Shown: piece after piece, positions 6,924 to 15,664 of the stretch
How positions within the stretch are numbered: position 1 is the first letter of the stretch
Layout: every line of letters starts with the position of its first letter
IMG/VR virus record: IMGVR_UViG_3300024495_000015
Span: 1-64,000 of that record
DNA from: a virus
Strand: one strand, 5' to 3'
Length of the DNA stretch: 64,000 nucleotides
Notes under the pieces: generated by a model
What the model was told of the DNA's origin: nothing
Databases searched by the model: none
The model's input: only the letters and a program-made list of their open reading frames with translations
Position numbers and translations under genes: made by a program

Positions 6924-6931
6924 GCACCCCT
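6913..6931 (-). terminator. Intrinsic terminator after the barrel-like gene
   Basis: AGGGGTG / CACCCCT stem, 5-base loop, then TTATTTTT on the minus strand. It ends the 6964-7410 gene and overlaps the next promoter. Confidence 0.75.
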
Positions 6932-6963
6932 GGTAGTCATTTATACTTAGTTTTGTTAGGAAA

Positions 6964-7410
6964 TCAGAACTTCCAAGCAAGTCCAACAGTAGGAACAACG
7001 GAAGTACCATCAGTCAGAGCAACTTTCACATCAGCAAACACAACTGCATGTTCCGCAAGTTGAGTTTCAGCACCTGCTTGAATATAACCAACTGTATCAT
7101 TATCAAAGGTAAGAATACCAGCATCACCAAAAGCAGCACCACCACCCAGATAAACATTGGTGTTTTCTGCAACAGCGAGATCGTAGGTTGCGCCAATGGC
7201 ACCTTCAACCTCGCTATTAATAGTCACTTGAGGACGGACAGAAAGAGGGAGATTACCTGCCTCTACACGACCAACAATAGTTGCTGCAGCACCTTGACCA
7301 TCAGTGCCTACGGCAATACCAGGACCAACATAGGAACCTTCAAGACCACCAGCAAGTGCTGAACCACCAGCAAAAACAGCAGTAGTAGTAGCAAGAATAA
7401 TAGATTTCAT
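6964..7410 (-). CDS. Outer-membrane beta-barrel-like protein with signal peptide
   Basis: 148 residues. A signal peptide (MKSIILATTTAVFAGGSALA) is followed by Gly- and Val-rich alternating sequence and a C-terminal GLAWKF; a terminal Phe is the usual barrel-assembly signal. About eight short strands would fit a small OmpX/OmpA-like barrel. It has its own sigma-70 promoter and terminator. Insertion into the host outer membrane during infection, for example to mask the receptor, is an inference. Confidence 0.65.
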   Translation of the reverse strand: MKSIILATTTAVFAGGSALAGGLEGSYVGPGIAVGTDGQGAAATIVGRVEAGNLPLSVRPQVTINSEVEGAIGATYDLAVAENTNVYLGGGAAFGDAGILTFDNDTVGYIQAGAETQLAEHAVVFADVKVALTDGTSVVPTVGLAWKF

Positions 7411-7439
7411 AGTTTGTTCAACCCATTTTAAAGTTTACT

Positions 7440-7458
7440 AGTCTCATTGTGCGAGACT
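7440..7458 (-). other. Stem-loop at the predicted 5' end of the barrel-gene mRNA
   Basis: AGTCTC / GAGACT with a 7-base loop, starting at about +1 of the promoter at 7465-7493. A 5'-terminal hairpin of this kind can protect an mRNA from RNase E; this is inference. Confidence 0.5.
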
Positions 7459-7464
7459 TGATAC

Positions 7465-7493
7465 ATTTTACATTTGCTTCGGGATCATGTCAA
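7465..7493 (-). promoter_or_regulatory. Sigma-70 promoter for the barrel-like gene
   Basis: TTGACA (7488-7493) - 17 bases - TAAAAT (7465-7470) on the minus strand. The -35 overlaps the last codons of the GT25 gene. Confidence 0.75.
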
Positions 7494-8287
7494 GTATTTT
7501 GTTGTGCAACAGAGTTTTCGGTTATTCGACCCAAATATGGATCATAATTCATATATTCTCGAATATCAACATCTGCACCAGATTGTTGCCACCAGTTTAG
7601 CAATGCATCATGAGGACCTTTATGAAAAATATTAAGATGATCTGTATGGATTGTAGATCCCATATCCAAGTTATACAAGAATAGAGGAATTGTATATGTT
7701 TTACCGGTTTCCAAAATTGTATCTTCAGAAACTGCTCTTGGTTTTACACCATTATCAAGTTTATATTTACTACCGCGAATATGATGCTTCATAAGTTTTG
7801 CAGCATGATGTCTACTGATTAAGTAAATTGCTGCGGAAAAATCATTAATAAATTTCAAGTGCAATTTTACATGAATATCTCCAGTACAAATTGTAGTTAA
7901 TTGCACGCAATCCCAATCATATGGAAGAAGTGAGAAAAATTCTGTCCAAGTAAAATTCCAATATCTGGCAATATCAAGATTTACATCATCTTCTAAAATT
8001 AAACAATATTCATCATTTGTATTTTCATAAAAATGTCGAATTGCTTTGAGATGAGACATACAACATCCCAACTCATTCTGAGATACATTATCAGGAATTC
8101 TTCCTTTTAAATGGGAAGATACATCATCAACCCTACCATCATAACCGGAAATGCGTGTATGATTTTCGATTTCCCAATACTTAAATTGATTTTCCATATA
8201 CTCACGACGATGAGTATCTGCATCTAAATTTAACCAATAGATGTTAGGAAGATCTTTAAGTTTAAATACTGATTTGTTCTTATCCAT
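7490..8287 (-). CDS. Glycosyltransferase family 25-like (LPS/glycan)
   Basis: 265 residues. YWLNLDADTHRREYM near the N-terminus, GCCMSHLKAI in the middle and LILEDDVN (the E-D-D metal/nucleotide-sugar motif) are the three hallmarks of GT25 enzymes, which move galactosyl-type residues onto LPS or protein. It ends the glycan operon. Start ATG 8287 overlaps the upstream stop (TGATG); the GTG just before it is not needed. Confidence 0.8.
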   Translation of the reverse strand: MDKNKSVFKLKDLPNIYWLNLDADTHRREYMENQFKYWEIENHTRISGYDGRVDDVSSHLKGRIPDNVSQNELGCCMSHLKAIRHFYENTNDEYCLILEDDVNLDIARYWNFTWTEFFSLLPYDWDCVQLTTICTGDIHVKLHLKFINDFSAAIYLISRHHAAKLMKHHIRGSKYKLDNGVKPRAVSEDTILETGKTYTIPLFLYNLDMGSTIHTDHLNIFHKGPHDALLNWWQQSGADVDIREYMNYDPYLGRITENSVAQQNT

Positions 8288-9834
8288 CACTGAAAATACT
8301 TGACAATGTTTTCTCTATTTCCTTTAATATAACCGATACATTCTTTTAAATCATCTGGAAGATTATTCCATAAATTTGCCATTTCTTGTCCAGCTTCATC
8401 TTTGTTATAATTTGTTCCTTGTGCATGTTGGATTTGATGATCATAATCTCTGATCACTGGTCTCTTCATAATAAAAGAAATTGCATTCATTACAAGATCC
8501 CAACCCCACCCCATTTTCATAGTCTCGGGAGTCATAATCTTTAAAAGATCTCTCTTGTAAAAATCACCAATCACATCTTTATGAATAAACCATACTGTTT
8601 CATCAGTACACGCAACCATTTTAATATTAGAATCTTCAGATTCTAATCCTTCAATATCAGTCTGATCTGGAGTGTACCAAATGTTAGTTACATCCGGAGC
8701 ATAAACTCCCCATTCATATAGATTATAATACTTTCTTGCATCATCAACAAGTTGTTTCCAATTAGTATATTGAGTATCTCCTTGGATATGAAGTAAAACT
8801 TTTTTATCATCTTTAAAGAGTTCCAGTGCTTTAGTAAATTGAGATGTAAAATAAGCAGAGTCTCCAAGATTAACCCAACCTTCTCTAGTATTATTATCAT
8901 CACTATTGATAACAGTAACATCATCAAATACTTCTTTCAGTGCATCTTCAATGGCACAAGTTTTTTCAAACTGACGATTCCAATTAAAAATGAATGGTTG
9001 AATATCCTTTACTCTAATTTGAGGAAATCTTTCCAAGTAACCTCTACCATTAAGATCCGCATGATCTCCATGATCATTGCTAGTATTTAAATCCTGATAA
9101 AGAATCTCAACATAAGGATTTAAAATACGCGCATAGTTTGTAATGTTTGAAGACTTACCAATAATTGTTTTACACATTGACAAGGTAGTTGCATCAATCA
9201 AAACTTCATCACCAGCAAGAATTCTTTCGGCACTATTAGGTTCTGCTTGAATAGAATAATGAAGACCAGCAGTACTCATCGTGCGTTGATGATCATAATG
9301 ATGAATTGTGATATCTAGGAAATAATTTTTAAATTCGTCAATTACATTACTTTGATCTGTCGTAAGAAATATACAATCATATCCACCAGAATTAAACTCT
9401 TCTTTGGCTACCTTTAAGTATTTTTCAATAGCAACAAATTCAGTATGACCAACTCCATCAGTTCCACGATAGTGAACACCCAAAGCATTTTTATATTTTT
9501 CTTTAGCAATACTATCAATTTTTGCTTGCATTCTTTCATTATAAGGCAAGTACTTGCGGTACTTATCCAAATCAAAGTCCCTAAAAGATGCCCAAGGATA
9601 GTCACAATCCCATCCATCTTGAGAATTAAACGCTTTATTGGCATCATCAGATACACGAGAGGAATCAAACCAATGATCTGGAGTTCCATACAACATAAAC
9701 ATTGATGGAGAAACGCAGACTTGATTAAGATCAACTCCTTTATTCTCAAGTGTTCTAAAACTTGTCAAAATAGTAAGATAGTTTGAGAGAAATCCGCGAT
9801 GCATTCCCTCAACTAACTTAATCTCAAAACTCAT
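8287..9834 (-). CDS. Two-domain glycosyltransferase: fucosyltransferase-like N-terminus fused to a second domain
   Basis: 515 residues. The first half (1-255) has GVHYRGTDGVGH, the H-x-R-G-T-D motif of NodZ/FUT8-type GDP-fucose transferases, followed by LTTDQSNV. The second half (270-515) is unlike it, with FIFNWNRQFEKTC, a W-x-x-L-G-D-x-A-Y-F segment and LLHIQGDTQY, as in some phage and algal-virus glycosyltransferases. It may attach and extend a sugar in one polypeptide. A second fucosyltransferase-like gene is at 17248. Confidence 0.7.
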   Translation of the reverse strand: MSFEIKLVEGMHRGFLSNYLTILTSFRTLENKGVDLNQVCVSPSMFMLYGTPDHWFDSSRVSDDANKAFNSQDGWDCDYPWASFRDFDLDKYRKYLPYNERMQAKIDSIAKEKYKNALGVHYRGTDGVGHTEFVAIEKYLKVAKEEFNSGGYDCIFLTTDQSNVIDEFKNYFLDITIHHYDHQRTMSTAGLHYSIQAEPNSAERILAGDEVLIDATTLSMCKTIIGKSSNITNYARILNPYVEILYQDLNTSNDHGDHADLNGRGYLERFPQIRVKDIQPFIFNWNRQFEKTCAIEDALKEVFDDVTVINSDDNNTREGWVNLGDSAYFTSQFTKALELFKDDKKVLLHIQGDTQYTNWKQLVDDARKYYNLYEWGVYAPDVTNIWYTPDQTDIEGLESEDSNIKMVACTDETVWFIHKDVIGDFYKRDLLKIMTPETMKMGWGWDLVMNAISFIMKRPVIRDYDHQIQHAQGTNYNKDEAGQEMANLWNNLPDDLKECIGYIKGNRENIVKYFQ

Positions 9835-9835
9835 T

Positions 9836-10192
9836 TCAATCTCCTTTAATTACACGATAACTATCTTCATCAAAATGTTGCGTTGAAAATTCAAAAAGTT
9901 CAGTATCTTCAAGAGCAATCATTTGATGTCTTAATCCACGATAAACATGAAACTTATCTCCTTTATTCAGGGTCAGTTCATGTGCTAAAGCAATATCATC
10001 TTCATCATAATATTTTAACAAAATTTTTCCAGATTGTAAATAGAAAACTTCATCTTTCAATTTATGAAAATGCCAGGAGCATCTTTTACCCTTAACAAAA
10101 TATAAAAGTTTTCCACAGTACTCTTCTGAATTGACAATCCATTTTTCAAATCCCCATCCTTTAGGGACAAATTTAATTTCCGAAGAACTCAT
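9836..10192 (-). CDS. Cupin protein (sugar-nucleotide type)
   Basis: 118 residues from ATG 10192, chosen because AAGGA lies about 10 bases upstream. GWGFEKWIV, CSWHFHKLKDEVFYLQSG and VYRGLRHQMIA show both cupin beta-barrel motifs with metal-binding His. The domain resembles the cupin half of type II phosphomannose isomerase/GDP-mannose pyrophosphorylase. It could isomerise or bind sugar phosphates for the cluster; catalytic role is unproven. Confidence 0.72.
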   Translation of the reverse strand: MSSSEIKFVPKGWGFEKWIVNSEEYCGKLLYFVKGKRCSWHFHKLKDEVFYLQSGKILLKYYDEDDIALAHELTLNKGDKFHVYRGLRHQMIALEDTELFEFSTQHFDEDSYRVIKGD

Positions 10193-10496
10193 TTGCGTTA
10201 ATTCCTTTGTCATCTATGTAGACATCACCAGCAGGTTTACCCATAAACAATTTGTGATATTTACAACCCCATTCTTTAAGTTGTAACTCTGTTATATATC
10301 TCAAATCTGACTCTGCTAGTTGTGCATTATTATCATATCTACCCATACCTCGTGCAGTAAGATAAACAATGTAATGTCCTTCATCATAAAGTTGATTGAT
10401 TACTTTTATCCTATCTCTTTTTGGTGTAGATGATGAATAACTATCGCCATCAGATTTATCACAAATAGTTCCATCAATGTCAACAACGTATTTCAT
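10173..10496 (-). CDS. HAD-superfamily phosphatase, small capsule/LPS type
   Basis: 107 residues from ATG 10496 (GGAG nine bases upstream). VVDIDGTIC is HAD motif I, YLTARGM motif II, FMGKPAGD contains the motif III Lys, and YIDDKG motif IV. There is no cap domain. In heptose pathways a HAD phosphatase (GmhB) removes the 7-phosphate before nucleotide activation; the position beside the HldE halves suggests a similar role here (inference). Confidence 0.78.
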   Translation of the reverse strand: MKYVVDIDGTICDKSDGDSYSSSTPKRDRIKVINQLYDEGHYIVYLTARGMGRYDNNAQLAESDLRYITELQLKEWGCKYHKLFMGKPAGDVYIDDKGINANEFFGN

Positions 10497-11229
10497 TAAT
10501 GTCATCTCCACTTAAAACATAAGTCCCAAAGTTTTGAACTGCTATTGCAGCTGCCTTGTTAGCGTAAGGTATTGCTTTTTCTATCGTACCACACTCTAGG
10601 TAAAAGTAAACTAGTGCAGATAAAAAGGTGTCTCCCGCGCCACAAACATCAAATACACTTACTTTTTCTCCAGGGTAAGTTATACCATCATATTCTGCTC
10701 CACCAGAACCTCTAGTAATGATAATGTTGTCATGTTTACTTTTTAAGAGTTTCGATTCATTATCATTAATCTTAATAAAACAATTTGACTCTGGGAGAAT
10801 TGTCTTTTTACTATCAACAAAAACAGGAATTCTAGAGTTAAAAACTACTTCAAATAATTTTTGTTGAGTAATAAATCCTTTGTCATAATCAGAAATAACC
10901 AATGCATCATATTTTTCATTTGGTATTTCATATTCCATTGGAGATAAAGGATCCTCAATATCTACGCGAAGAATTTGATGATTATATTTTTCATCAATAT
11001 ATCTTGTTTTATAAATTTTTTCTTTATTGGTTAGCATATAAACTTCCATACCGAATGCTTGGAGATTATCTCTAACATTCCACGCCATCCCATTCTTACT
11101 TTCTTTTCTATGAAACTTAAGAATTGGCACTGGTGCTTCTGGATTTAATCTTTCACAAGTTCCATAGACATATTCATCGACGCAACTATCTCCGATTAAT
11201 AATATCTTGTATGGTTTTTGTTGTGGCAT
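10480..11229 (-). CDS. hldE (kinase half): PfkB-family sugar kinase, HldE N-terminal type (heptose-7-phosphate kinase)
   Basis: 249 residues. LLIGDSCVDEYVYG followed by LNPEAPVPIL is the signature of HldE domain I, which phosphorylates D-glycero-D-manno-heptose-7-phosphate. FDVCGAGDTFLSA holds the catalytic Asp and anion hole. The usual length for the kinase domain is about 310, so this copy is short. AGGAG lies 5 bases before the start, which overlaps the adenylyltransferase gene by 44 bases. Substrate may be a related sugar. Confidence 0.8.
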   Translation of the reverse strand: MPQQKPYKILLIGDSCVDEYVYGTCERLNPEAPVPILKFHRKESKNGMAWNVRDNLQAFGMEVYMLTNKEKIYKTRYIDEKYNHQILRVDIEDPLSPMEYEIPNEKYDALVISDYDKGFITQQKLFEVVFNSRIPVFVDSKKTILPESNCFIKINDNESKLLKSKHDNIIITRGSGGAEYDGITYPGEKVSVFDVCGAGDTFLSALVYFYLECGTIEKAIPYANKAAAIAVQNFGTYVLSGDDINEIRC

Positions 11230-11584
11230 AATCTCCTATCCTATCAAAGAATATTAATTCAGCAGCATAATAAGAACCTATTACAGACTTACCTTTCCAG
11301 TCAGAACCAACAACCATTATATCAGGTTTAAAGGATTTTACCAAACCCTCAAGTTCTTCATCGCTAGAAAACAGTTTTACCTCATCCACTGCCTTTAGAT
11401 TTTCTAGAAAAAATTTCCTTTCATCTTGATTATGTATGGGTCTTGTTGAACCCTTCTTTTCTTTTACTCTTTCATCAGTATCAATACCAACACACAAATA
11501 ATCACCAAGACTTTTTGCATAATTCAAAAGTTCAAGGTGACCTCTATGTAGAATATCAAATGTTCCGTTTACAAAAATGTTCAT
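11186..11584 (-). CDS. hldE (transferase half): Nucleotidylyltransferase, HldE C-terminal type
   Basis: 132 residues. VNGTFDILHRGHLELL contains the H-x-G-H nucleotide motif, GIDTDERVKEKKG follows and IMVVGSDWKGK and ATTKTI complete the cytidylyltransferase fold of HldE domain II. It activates a sugar 1-phosphate with ATP (ADP-heptose type). In most bacteria this domain is fused to the kinase; here they are separate overlapping genes. Confidence 0.82.
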   Translation of the reverse strand: MNIFVNGTFDILHRGHLELLNYAKSLGDYLCVGIDTDERVKEKKGSTRPIHNQDERKFFLENLKAVDEVKLFSSDEELEGLVKSFKPDIMVVGSDWKGKSVIGSYYAAELIFFDRIGDYATTKTIQDIINRR

Positions 11585-12377
11585 AACAGTTTTTAATCTC
11601 TTTTTCTAATCCACTAAACTTTATTCCAAAAGTTTTTAACAATTCACCAGAACCACAATACGACTTGTCCATCCCTTCTTCCAAAACAGTTACGGGAACT
11701 TTATATTCCGATAGACTGTTTATAATCCTAGAAACATCAGACAATTTCGTTTTTGTTTCATAAACTAAATTAACTTCCTTTGGTAAATCTTTTCTCAATT
11801 CAAGATATAAATCAATAACTTTTTTTGTATCTTCTATTCCAAAAAAGTCCATAAACTTATCCTTAAAAATAACAATTTCTTTCTTAAGGATATAATTTTT
11901 TATATTCACAGAGGTAAACATATTATCTGGAGTTTCTGGTCCAAATACATTAAAGAACCTCAAGTTATAAACATGATCCAATTGACGACATCTTTGTGAT
12001 ATAAGACACTTTGCAAAACCATAATAATCTTCAGGAATTATTTCTCCCACTTGATTTTCTTTTGCAAGATAAATGTCTTTTTGTCTACCAAATGCAGCAC
12101 CACTACAAAAATTAATCATTGGAACTTTTTGTGCTGCAAGGTTTTCAAACATTTTCATATTTACATAAAAATCGTCAGGAATATCCTGACGAATTCTACG
12201 ACCACCTTTAATTGCAGCGTGGAGAATAAAATCAATATTATTCTCCTTTACAAACAAATCAACCAGACCTTTATTTGTATAATCAACATCAGGATAAAAA
12301 ACATCATGAGTTTTAAGAAGATGCGGTATGACTTCTCTCCCTAAAAATCCACGATGTCCAGTAAAAAGAATATTCAT
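11556..12377 (-). CDS. NAD-dependent epimerase/dehydratase (extended SDR)
   Basis: 273 residues. ILFTGHRGFLG is the Rossmann G-x-x-G-x-x-G, LHAAIKGG and NFCSGAAFG mark the conserved strand ends and YYGFAK the catalytic Y-x-x-x-K. The family changes nucleotide-sugar stereochemistry or dehydrates them. Beside the HldE halves an HldD-like or fucose-synthase-like role is possible; motifs alone do not decide. Confidence 0.8.
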   Translation of the reverse strand: MNILFTGHRGFLGREVIPHLLKTHDVFYPDVDYTNKGLVDLFVKENNIDFILHAAIKGGRRIRQDIPDDFYVNMKMFENLAAQKVPMINFCSGAAFGRQKDIYLAKENQVGEIIPEDYYGFAKCLISQRCRQLDHVYNLRFFNVFGPETPDNMFTSVNIKNYILKKEIVIFKDKFMDFFGIEDTKKVIDLYLELRKDLPKEVNLVYETKTKLSDVSRIINSLSEYKVPVTVLEEGMDKSYCGSGELLKTFGIKFSGLEKEIKNCYEHFCKRNI

Positions 12378-12844
12378 CTACTTAGGTTAATATAGGAAGG
12401 AGAAGAACCATACAGAAATTCTTTAATATTAATGTCTTCTTTATCCTTTGGTCTAAAAGTTTTTATGTTTGGAAACAAAGAAAGAACTTGTTGGTCTTCA
12501 CAAGCATAGTGAGAAAATCCACAAACTCCATAGTCATCATCTCTACCACTTCCCACAAGTTTAACAGGGATATTCTCGTGGTTTACATAGTTGCGAATAA
12601 ACTCAAATGGACGATAAAGAACAAATGGAGTAATAGAGTAAACAACAGGAATAATACCTTCCATTGCCATACCAACTGCCATACCGATCATAAGTTGTTC
12701 AGAAGCACCAGGATTAATAACTCTATTCGGAAACTCTTTTCTCAAATCATCAAATAATCCATATCCAACATCACCAACCAAAAGAGAGATATTTTCATTC
12801 TCTCTCATTTCACTAGTTAGTAAATCTCTAAAAGTTCTTCTCAT
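12374..12844 (-). CDS. Transketolase-like subunit, pyrimidine-binding domain
   Basis: 156 residues. LLVGDVGYGLFDDL, NPGASEQLMIGMAVGMAMEG with the conserved Glu that activates thiamine diphosphate, and YSITPFVLYRPFE match the PYR domain of transketolase. The C-terminal domain is absent. It overlaps its PP-domain partner by 4 bases, so both should form one enzyme as in two-subunit transketolases. Confidence 0.82.
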   Translation of the reverse strand: MRRTFRDLLTSEMRENENISLLVGDVGYGLFDDLRKEFPNRVINPGASEQLMIGMAVGMAMEGIIPVVYSITPFVLYRPFEFIRNYVNHENIPVKLVGSGRDDDYGVCGFSHYACEDQQVLSLFPNIKTFRPKDKEDINIKEFLYGSSPSYINLSR

Positions 12845-13464
12845 AGTGCCTCCAAAGCAGATTGATATTGTTCCTCACTAAAGTTTGTATAATGTGCATG
12901 AAGACCTTCTAAACCATAATGATTTACTGTTGTCCTTACAAAGTTTACATATGGATTAAATGCTTTAATCCTATTTTCAAGATAGTCTAAGTCAACAGCA
13001 TCATAAGCAGCCCATCCATTTGCGTTCACATAAATCTTGAGATTGTGAAGATTGTTCTCATAAGCAAAACGAAGTGCTTCCCACACAGAACCTTCTGCTG
13101 ATTCGCCATCAGAAATCATACAGTAAACATTACGATTAGGATTTGCAAGTGCTCTTCCAACAGCAACTGTAATGCCCATTCCAAGACTTCCTGTTGAGCA
13201 ATGAAGTTTTACAGTCTCATCTCTTTTTGGATGCTCTCCATATTTTTCTAGAAGTTCTTCAGCATTAAATCCAAAGTACTTTTCAAGAACAACATATAAA
13301 GACACTACTGCGTGACCATTTGAAAGAATAAAAATATCATCTTCATTCATTTCACTATAGATCTTATCAATTAGGTCAAGACAAGAAAAGTAACTTCCTA
13401 GATGATGAAGTTGCTTTTCATAACAGATATCAAGAAGTCTCCTAGTCAGTTTTTCATCCGTCAT
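12841..13464 (-). CDS. Transketolase-like subunit, diphosphate-binding domain
   Basis: 207 residues from ATG 13464 (GGAG nine bases upstream). HHLGSYFSCLDLI, LSNGHAVVSLY, CSTGSLGMGITVAVGRA and SDGESAEGSVWEAL...NANG are the thiamine diphosphate and metal motifs of the transketolase N-terminal domain. Split transketolases occur in sugar-biosynthesis clusters, where they move two-carbon units to make unusual ketoses; sedoheptulose-7-phosphate, the heptose precursor, is one possible product. Confidence 0.85.
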   Translation of the reverse strand: MTDEKLTRRLLDICYEKQLHHLGSYFSCLDLIDKIYSEMNEDDIFILSNGHAVVSLYVVLEKYFGFNAEELLEKYGEHPKRDETVKLHCSTGSLGMGITVAVGRALANPNRNVYCMISDGESAEGSVWEALRFAYENNLHNLKIYVNANGWAAYDAVDLDYLENRIKAFNPYVNFVRTTVNHYGLEGLHAHYTNFSEEQYQSALEAL

Positions 13465-14164
13465 AACCAAGAACTCCATCATAAGTAAGTTTCATTGTCT
13501 TTTTACCAAGTGATTCAAGTCTTTCAATAACTTTATTCACATTCTCTTCCATCTTACCAACACCCTCAAAATCATGAACCTCAACATAGATTGCATCAAT
13601 TTCTTTAATAGCGTCTTCGAATGATGGATCATGCACAACTACATTTTCAAATCCTTCAATGTCCATCTTTACAAAATTCACTCTCTTTTTCACAGTATTT
13701 TTAATAAAATCGGCAAGAGTTGTAGTAGGAACCATGACACTATCAGTGCCACCAGGATCAATACCATGACGAAGAAAAGAATTCATAGTCGAATTGCTAC
13801 TATTCAACTGAAACTCTTCTTCTCCATTTTTAGTATGAATAGCAACTTGATGTGGAAAAATATTTTTTACCTTAAGACTTTTTAAAATATCTCCCATAAT
13901 TTCAATATGAGATGGAGTTGGTTCTACTGCATATACTTCTTTACAGATAGAACTCATATAAAGAGAAAACAATCCAATATTAGCACCAAGATCAACCATT
14001 ACAACATCTTCATTGTCCTCAAGAAATGAATAAAAACCATCCTCAAATTGATCAAGAATTGCAATTGTTTTTGAATGAGGTGTATTATGGTGCTCCAAAA
14101 ACTTTTTAGATTTGGAAAGATCATATGTTTCAAGATCTTTAATTGTTTTCAAAATAACAGACAT
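13454..14164 (-). CDS. FkbM-family SAM methyltransferase
   Basis: 236 residues. VMVDLGANIGLFSLYMSS is motif I (SAM binding), VYAVEPTPSHIE the acidic loop and VKMDIEGFENVV the FkbM hallmark. Such enzymes O-methylate sugars in glycans. Its stop overlaps the start of the transketolase subunit by 11 bases. Confidence 0.85.
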   Translation of the reverse strand: MSVILKTIKDLETYDLSKSKKFLEHHNTPHSKTIAILDQFEDGFYSFLEDNEDVVMVDLGANIGLFSLYMSSICKEVYAVEPTPSHIEIMGDILKSLKVKNIFPHQVAIHTKNGEEEFQLNSSNSTMNSFLRHGIDPGGTDSVMVPTTTLADFIKNTVKKRVNFVKMDIEGFENVVVHDPSFEDAIKEIDAIYVEVHDFEGVGKMEENVNKVIERLESLGKKTMKLTYDGVLGYDG

Positions 14165-14165
14165 T

Positions 14166-15044
14166 TTATTCTCCTAAAATTGTTTGAATGTAATCGCGTA
14201 CTTCTGATTTAATTATACCATATAACCAGTTATAATGGTCACCATATTGTTTAATAGTTTCCATTGTACCTACTCCAGCGGCATGAAGTATGCTTGTTCT
14301 CAATGGTTCTCCCGTAATTGGGTGATCAATATAAACAGAGTTGTCTTTTATGTAAAGATTTTTCCAACTCTCACAATGATCTTTTTCTCCCCACTGATTA
14401 ACTATACCATAAGTTACACCACTTCCCTCTCTATCAATTATTTCACTTGTATACTTATCTTTTGCATGAAATATATGATTCCAAGTATCTTGTTCATTAC
14501 GAATTAAGGGCCATGGTTTATAGGTAAAAGTTCTTCCATCACTTTGCTCAGCAACAAACTTATTAAAGTCTCTCCACTCATACCAAAATTGCTTATCATT
14601 TGAAGCAATAAATCCCGCATTAAGAAACTCATTTACACCTATCATTCCACCATCGCCATATGGTTCATAAAAAGGACTTACACAAGGTTGTGCTGATCCT
14701 GCTTTACCAAAGAAGTTATTGTTTCTAACTCCTATCAATTCTGCATTTGAATCAATAACTTTATCAAGACTACCAATACAAAAAGAGTCTGCATCAATAT
14801 GAATTACCATATCATAATCTTCAACTAAAGGAAGACATGTCACGACCATCATCCAATCAGAAAACCTAACATTTTCTGCACCAAGCCAAGGATATTCTTT
14901 TGTTATATTTTTTGTATCCTCTGTCCCAAAAATATGAAAGTCTATCTCCGGATGAAAATGATTGATGAGTTTTTGCAACTTATCTGGTCTTAGATAAGGT
15001 GCATAGTCATCAGTACACCATGTAGAAACTGCAATCTTTTTCAT
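14166..15044 (-). CDS. Glycosyltransferase, GT8-like GT-A fold
   Basis: 292 residues. STWCTDDYAPYL begins a GT-A domain; MVIHIDADSFCIGSL has the D-x-D metal motif in the context seen in GT8-type enzymes; LNAGFIASN and QDTWNHIFH follow in the expected order. It transfers a sugar from a nucleotide donor with retention in known relatives; donor here unknown. Confidence 0.75.
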   Translation of the reverse strand: MKKIAVSTWCTDDYAPYLRPDKLQKLINHFHPEIDFHIFGTEDTKNITKEYPWLGAENVRFSDWMMVVTCLPLVEDYDMVIHIDADSFCIGSLDKVIDSNAELIGVRNNNFFGKAGSAQPCVSPFYEPYGDGGMIGVNEFLNAGFIASNDKQFWYEWRDFNKFVAEQSDGRTFTYKPWPLIRNEQDTWNHIFHAKDKYTSEIIDREGSGVTYGIVNQWGEKDHCESWKNLYIKDNSVYIDHPITGEPLRTSILHAAGVGTMETIKQYGDHYNWLYGIIKSEVRDYIQTILGE

Positions 15045-15664
15045 TTTATTTTTTTGAAGATAGATGTAAGTATATTTGGATATGAATGCTCGGTCTTACG
15101 AATAGAGTCTTCAATATTTGTATGGTTAACATATTCATAATTTTGAGACTCAACAAAACTCCTCAAAGATTTTTCATCAAAATGCCAGAGGTGTTCATCT
15201 GGTCTTCTATGCTTCCAATTTTCAAACCATTCATCATTAAAATTATGACACCAAGGAACACTTATACAAATATAATCACACTGCAGTTTATCTAAAAAGT
15301 AAATATCATCAAAATGTTCTAAAGAATCAAAGAAACTAATGACATCATAATGACTATCAAAGATATTATCTACAGTTTTAATTTTACTTGGCAAATTAAC
15401 ACCACTAACATCATACCCAAAACAATTTGGAATTATTTCACTACATGTTTTTAAAAAACTTCCATTCCCGTATCCAACATCAAGAATAGAATTTGGAACT
15501 TTACCTAGAGAACCTATAACAAATCCAAGTCTTAGATAAGACATATAGTTTGTCAATTCGCCATAAGAGTTATATCTAGTATCGACATATTTTTGATCAT
15601 ATGTAATTGGTTTGCATATAATCTGTTTTATTACGCCATTATCATCTTTTTGATAGTTTTTCAT
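15041..15664 (-). CDS. Class I SAM-dependent methyltransferase
   Basis: 207 residues. SILDVGYGNGSFLKTC (motif I), FGYDVSG (motif II) and VISFFDSLEHFDD (motif IV) define a Methyltransf_23-like fold. WHFDEKSLRSF is typical of the C-terminal lobe. It likely methylates a sugar intermediate. Overlaps both neighbours by 4 bases (ATGA). Confidence 0.8.
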   Translation of the reverse strand: MKNYQKDDNGVIKQIICKPITYDQKYVDTRYNSYGELTNYMSYLRLGFVIGSLGKVPNSILDVGYGNGSFLKTCSEIIPNCFGYDVSGVNLPSKIKTVDNIFDSHYDVISFFDSLEHFDDIYFLDKLQCDYICISVPWCHNFNDEWFENWKHRRPDEHLWHFDEKSLRSFVESQNYEYVNHTNIEDSIRKTEHSYPNILTSIFKKIK

